Shown in pieces: positions 7,061-9,444 of a stretch of DNA of 9,444 nucleotides. Position 1 is the first letter of the stretch; every line of letters begins with the position of its first letter. Source of the DNA: Ruminococcus sp. CAG:403 (GTDB lineage: Bacteria; Bacillota; Clostridia; Oscillospirales; Ruminococcaceae); assembly GCA_000437255.1 (NCBI GenBank), contig FR899081.1:51680-61123 (forward strand), given 5' to 3'. The notes below the pieces were generated by a model. That model was not told the DNA's origin and ran no database searches. It saw only the letters and a list, made by a program, of their open reading frames with translations. The translations under genes were made by a program, and so were the position numbers.

Positions 7061-7120
7061 GTGGATCGTAAATAAACATTGCTGAATTTTTGAATATTCT
7101 GCATGAAACAAAATTCACAC

Positions 7121-7149
7121 TTGATTTTTTTTCGTACATGTGGTATAAT
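7121..7149 (+). promoter_or_regulatory. Strong extended -10 promoter for the 6S-like RNA
   Basis: TTGATT (7121-7126), a 17-base spacer and TATAAT (7144-7149) with an extended -10 TGG just before (7141-7143). Transcription should start at about 7156-7157. This is the best promoter in the window and lies directly before the structured RNA, not before a start codon. A T-run in the spacer adds AT-richness. Confidence 0.82.
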
Positions 7150-7156
7150 AACCATA

Positions 7157-7351
7157 GCAAAAGAAAGACTGCCTTGTTTGTGACTATGTGGTTTTTTATA
7201 ATCCAACACTCTTTTCTAGGGAATTTAGCTCCGGGTGCGGATTGCAGACCTCCCGCTTTTGCGGAGGAAGGGAGCGTGAACCATTCGGGCGGATACCCAC
7301 CTTGCCTTTCGGCTTGGTTTTATGTGCCACAAGACGGCAAGGCGGTTTTTT
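7157..7351 (+). ncRNA. ssrS: Probable 6S RNA (regulator of sigma-A RNA polymerase)
   Basis: An RNA of about 195 nt starts at the strong promoter. Its ends pair: 7164-7176 with 7338-7350, 13 bp including wobbles. Inside lie TGTGGT/GCCACA (7187-7192 with 7326-7331), an AU-rich open 5' side (about 7192-7225), a 3'-side hairpin (7299-7306 with 7311-7318), CCGGGTG/CATTCGG (7231-7237 with 7282-7288) and an apical hairpin CCTCCCGC-TTTT-GCGGAGG (7249-7267). A long irregular rod with closed ends, a central bubble and a small hairpin on the bubble's 3' strand is the architecture of 6S RNA, and the length fits (E. coli 184, Bacillus about 190). 6S RNA mimics an open promoter and traps the housekeeping holoenzyme. 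The pairings are seen; the identity is inferred from architecture. The alternative is a leader or riboswitch for the downstream membrane gene, but no known aptamer core was recognised. Confidence 0.62.
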
Positions 7352-7362
7352 ATAAGCGATTT

Positions 7363-7400
7363 ACAGCAGTCGTATGTTTTGATACGGCTGCTGTCTTTTT
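7363..7400 (+). terminator. Strong intrinsic terminator after the 6S-like RNA
   Basis: ACAGCAGTCGTAT (7363-7375) pairs with ATACGGCTGCTGT (7382-7394) as a 13-bp stem with one G-T wobble around a six-base loop, followed by CTTTTT and then ATTTT. It lies 12 bases after the end of the closed RNA stem and 25 bases before the ribosome site of the next gene, so it should end the RNA transcript, or act as an attenuator for the membrane gene. Confidence 0.88.
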
Positions 7401-7438
7401 ATTTTATCCACCTAAATTCACCATAAGGAGGGATCCCA

Positions 7439-9400
7439 TTGAAAGACAGCATCCAACAAATGGAAGAACAAATTCAAGCCATGCAGGAACAGCTCAATCA
7501 ACTCAAAGCCCAACAGGCTGCCATGAAATCTGCATCCACAGAACCCAATCACGCACAACCTGCTGCAAAATCAGAAGTTCCACCGACGACTTCCTATCCA
7601 TCTTGGAATACCAGTCCGCCGCCTGCCGCACACCAGCATTCCGTTTATCCTGCACAAACTCCGCATGCTCATCCGATTCCACCAACTTATTCCTGGAATC
7701 CAACGCCACCGCCAATGCCTACCAAACCGAAAAAAGAATGGGATCAGCTTTTTGCCAAAAAGTTCATGGGGATTCTTGCATCCGGACTAATTCTAATTGG
7801 CGGATTGGTCCTGCTCGCTTTACTTGCAGCAGATTGGGTAAAATGGATTCTACTGACTGGAATCGGCAGTGGTCTGCTTGCTGTCGGAAGCATCGGTGCC
7901 AGGAAACAACCTGCCTACCTTTATTTTTTCCATGCCATTTCGGGACTGGGTGCCGCATTGCTTTATGTTACAATTCTCCTGCTTTGGAAAACATATCCAA
8001 CTATTCCGTTTCCCGTTTTTTATGGCATGCTGCTTCTATGGACGATTTCGCTGCTGCTTTCCATCAAACAGAAAAATACATTGCTGCCCGTAATCAGCTT
8101 GATTGGCATGTTTTTCTCTGTTTTCATTCCGTATGGTTCTGGCCGTCCCACGCAAAATTTCATGCTTGCCGGTTTGATTACAATTGTTTCCCTGCTTTCC
8201 ATTTTTCTAGACACTCCTGCGCAAAGAACCACCACCCTGCTCTCCCTTTTCTTTACAGAGGGAAGTATTGCATGTTTTCTGGTTCGTATCTGGCTTTTGC
8301 ATACCTTCCGCCACACTGCATTTGTTTCTTGGATTGCAGCCATTGCACTGTTCACGGCGCTCTTGCTGACTCTGACGCTTTGGTATGCCATTCGAATTGA
8401 TCGACCGGCCAATCATTCCACAGACTGTGGGTTATTTCTCAACCTTGGCAATCTGATTCTCCTTTTCAGTGGACTCTTGATCTGCATGCAGCTTTTGAAG
8501 TATACCGAAGCAGTGATGCGTCCTTTGGTTGGAACTGGCTTGCTTCTGCTCTTCCTGCTTTGTTTATCTGCATCCAAAAAACGAGATCTTCCCTTTCAAA
8601 TTTCCCTGGCAGGATGCTGCATCCTGCATCTCTTTTTACTGCTCCTCCATGCCTCTCCGCTTACACTGAGCATTTGGGTTACAGTCGCCAGCTGTCTAAT
8701 CGGATATGGTGTGCTTCGGCGATTTCCTATTTTTTGCACCATCGGTTACCTATACAGTATGGTGGGCTCCATTTTGATCCTACGACAGCCAGTTCTTGCA
8801 GATATCTCCTTCTCGACTCGTATTGCCATCTGGATGCTCATCCTTGCAGGCTTACAATTTGCTGCCTTTTTATCTCGAACAATCCTTTGGAAACGGACAT
8901 CTGTTTTACCCGTAACCATTCTCCACTTTCTCCTTTTTGCTGCGACACTTTCCTTCTTACAAGATGCAGACTGCTCACTCCCTTTGCGTCTCTTACTAAG
9001 TCTCGCAGGAATTGGATACACGTTGCTCTGGAACGACACCTGTTACAAAGATCTGCGAGCCGGCAAGAAAGACGTCAGCATTCTATTTGGTGTTCTGTCC
9101 ATACTTACGGTAGTCGGTATTTTAAATGCATTCCTGGAGCAGTCTCTCTTTGTCAGCATTGTTTGCCTGTTGCTGGCGATTGGCTTCATTCTCATTGGAT
9201 TTCTTTGGAAGAACAGCACCATCCGACAATTTGGACTGATTGTAACCTTTATCAGTCTCTTTAAACTGCTGGTCATTGATCTGGTGGATTTGCTCTCTGG
9301 AGAGGGAATTACCCGTGCAATATGCTGTATGATCAGCGGTGTGCTCTGTTTCCTCATTCATTTTATTTACAGCAAATTTTCTGCTTCCGATTCAAAATAA
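7439..9400 (+). CDS. Large polytopic membrane protein, DUF2339-like
   Basis: A 653-residue protein. Residues 1-30 form a Gln/Met-rich coiled coil (M-E-E-Q-I-Q-A-M-Q-E-Q-L). Residues about 35-97 are a flexible Pro/His/Ser linker in which S-W-N-x-x-P-P-P occurs twice (55-62 and 85-92). From about residue 109 on, roughly 20 hydrophobic segments follow, with very short loops and no large soluble domain. The coiled coil plus linker plus many helices, the G-L-G-A-A-L-L-Y-V-T segment and the C-terminal L-F-K-L-L-V-I-D-L-V-D-L stretch resemble the DUF2339 (COG5373) family, whose function is unknown; this is recognition by eye. The start is TTG at 7439, supported by AAGGAGGG at 7425-7432 with six bases between. 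No good promoter is seen after the terminator, so expression may depend on read-through. The adjacent frame stays open for long stretches, but its Cys/His/Ser-rich product is an artefact. Confidence 0.8.
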   Translation: MKDSIQQMEEQIQAMQEQLNQLKAQQAAMKSASTEPNHAQPAAKSEVPPTTSYPSWNTSPPPAAHQHSVYPAQTPHAHPIPPTYSWNPTPPPMPTKPKKEWDQLFAKKFMGILASGLILIGGLVLLALLAADWVKWILLTGIGSGLLAVGSIGARKQPAYLYFFHAISGLGAALLYVTILLLWKTYPTIPFPVFYGMLLLWTISLLLSIKQKNTLLPVISLIGMFFSVFIPYGSGRPTQNFMLAGLITIVSLLSIFLDTPAQRTTTLLSLFFTEGSIACFLVRIWLLHTFRHTAFVSWIAAIALFTALLLTLTLWYAIRIDRPANHSTDCGLFLNLGNLILLFSGLLICMQLLKYTEAVMRPLVGTGLLLLFLLCLSASKKRDLPFQISLAGCCILHLFLLLLHASPLTLSIWVTVASCLIGYGVLRRFPIFCTIGYLYSMVGSILILRQPVLADISFSTRIAIWMLILAGLQFAAFLSRTILWKRTSVLPVTILHFLLFAATLSFLQDADCSLPLRLLLSLAGIGYTLLWNDTCYKDLRAGKKDVSILFGVLSILTVVGILNAFLEQSLFVSIVCLLLAIGFILIGFLWKNSTIRQFGLIVTFISLFKLLVIDLVDLLSGEGITRAICCMISGVLCFLIHFIYSKFSASDSK

Positions 9401-9420
9401 ATTGCTCCCCCAACAAAACG

Positions 9421-9444
9421 GCTGCCGAGTTTTCACTCGACAGC
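9421..9444 (+). terminator. Terminator-like hairpin at the window end
   Basis: GCTGCCGAGT (9421-9430) and ACTCGACAGC (9435-9444) form a 10-position stem with one C-A mismatch around a TTTC loop, 20 bases after the membrane-gene stop. The preceding AAAAC suggests a terminator that may work in both directions. The expected T-tract would lie beyond the last base, so it is unproven. Confidence 0.7.

Noticed and set aside
7157..7351. Known riboswitch classes, SRP RNA, RNase P RNA or tmRNA as identity of the structured RNA
   Set aside because: A CTAGGG word (7216-7221) recalls the ykkC/guanidine-I opening, but the conserved 3' part is missing. No core of TPP, FMN, SAM, cobalamin, lysine or glycine aptamers, T-box, SRP, RNase P or tmRNA was seen.
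7379..7407. TTGATA-17-TTTTAT as a promoter for the membrane gene
   Set aside because: The -10 matches only four of six bases and the -35 lies in the terminator hairpin; too weak to list as a promoter without transcript data.
7090..8400. 436-codon open frame on the + strand crossing the RNA gene and the start of the membrane gene
   Set aside because: It runs through the promoter, the 6S-like RNA and the terminator, has no ribosome site, and its product is a Cys/His/Ser-rich string without domain character. Over most of its length it is the shifted frame of the membrane gene, whose hydrophobic codons leave few stops in that frame.
8560..9264. 234-codon + strand open frame inside the membrane gene
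   Set aside because: Same shifted frame as the 7090 open frame, fully contained in the well-supported membrane gene, with no ribosome site and a low-complexity shadow-like composition.

Overview
The window looks like chromosomal DNA from a Gram-positive Firmicute of the Clostridia, probably an Oscillospiraceae/Ruminococcaceae-type gut anaerobe. The grounds are the strong AGGAGG-type ribosome sites, the TTGATT/TATAAT-type promoters, the moderate base composition and the gene set (Nim-like flavoprotein, DUF1963, DUF1292, PflX-like radical SAM, CASDH/CASDC polyamine genes). The genus is not decided. All genes are on the + strand. No insertion sequence, phage gene, CRISPR array, tRNA or rRNA is visible.

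Positions 1-5690 form a polyamine-biosynthesis cluster. It starts inside a 5'-truncated arginine decarboxylase (speA). A Nim/PNPOx-like flavoprotein, spermidine synthase (speE), a DUF1963/YwqG-like protein, carboxy(nor)spermidine synthase (saccharopine-dehydrogenase-like, CASDH) and carboxy(nor)spermidine decarboxylase (nspC/CASDC) follow. Two chemically different ways to spermidine therefore sit side by side: aminopropyl transfer from decarboxylated SAM (SpeE), and condensation of putrescine with aspartate semialdehyde followed by decarboxylation (CASDH and CASDC). No agmatinase and no SAM decarboxylase gene lies in the window, although speA and speE would need such partners. A hairpin between CASDH and nspC may attenuate transcription. 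A PflX-like radical SAM gene overlaps the nspC stop codon by one base.

Positions 6590-7060 hold a good sigma-A-type promoter, a leader of about 95 nt and a small very acidic DUF1292 protein. Positions 7061-7438 carry no gene but have a near-ideal promoter with an extended -10, then an RNA of about 195 nt whose two ends pair in a 13-bp stem, with an open middle and a small 3'-side hairpin. This is the layout of 6S RNA, the RNA polymerase-binding regulator. A strong intrinsic terminator follows.

Positions 7439-9400 encode a 653-residue protein with an N-terminal coiled coil, a proline-rich linker and about 20 membrane segments, resembling the DUF2339 family. A terminator-like hairpin ends the window. 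I see no clearly new defence or mobile system. The points most worth a second look are the 6S-like RNA, the double spermidine pathway with its missing partners, and the coupled radical SAM gene.
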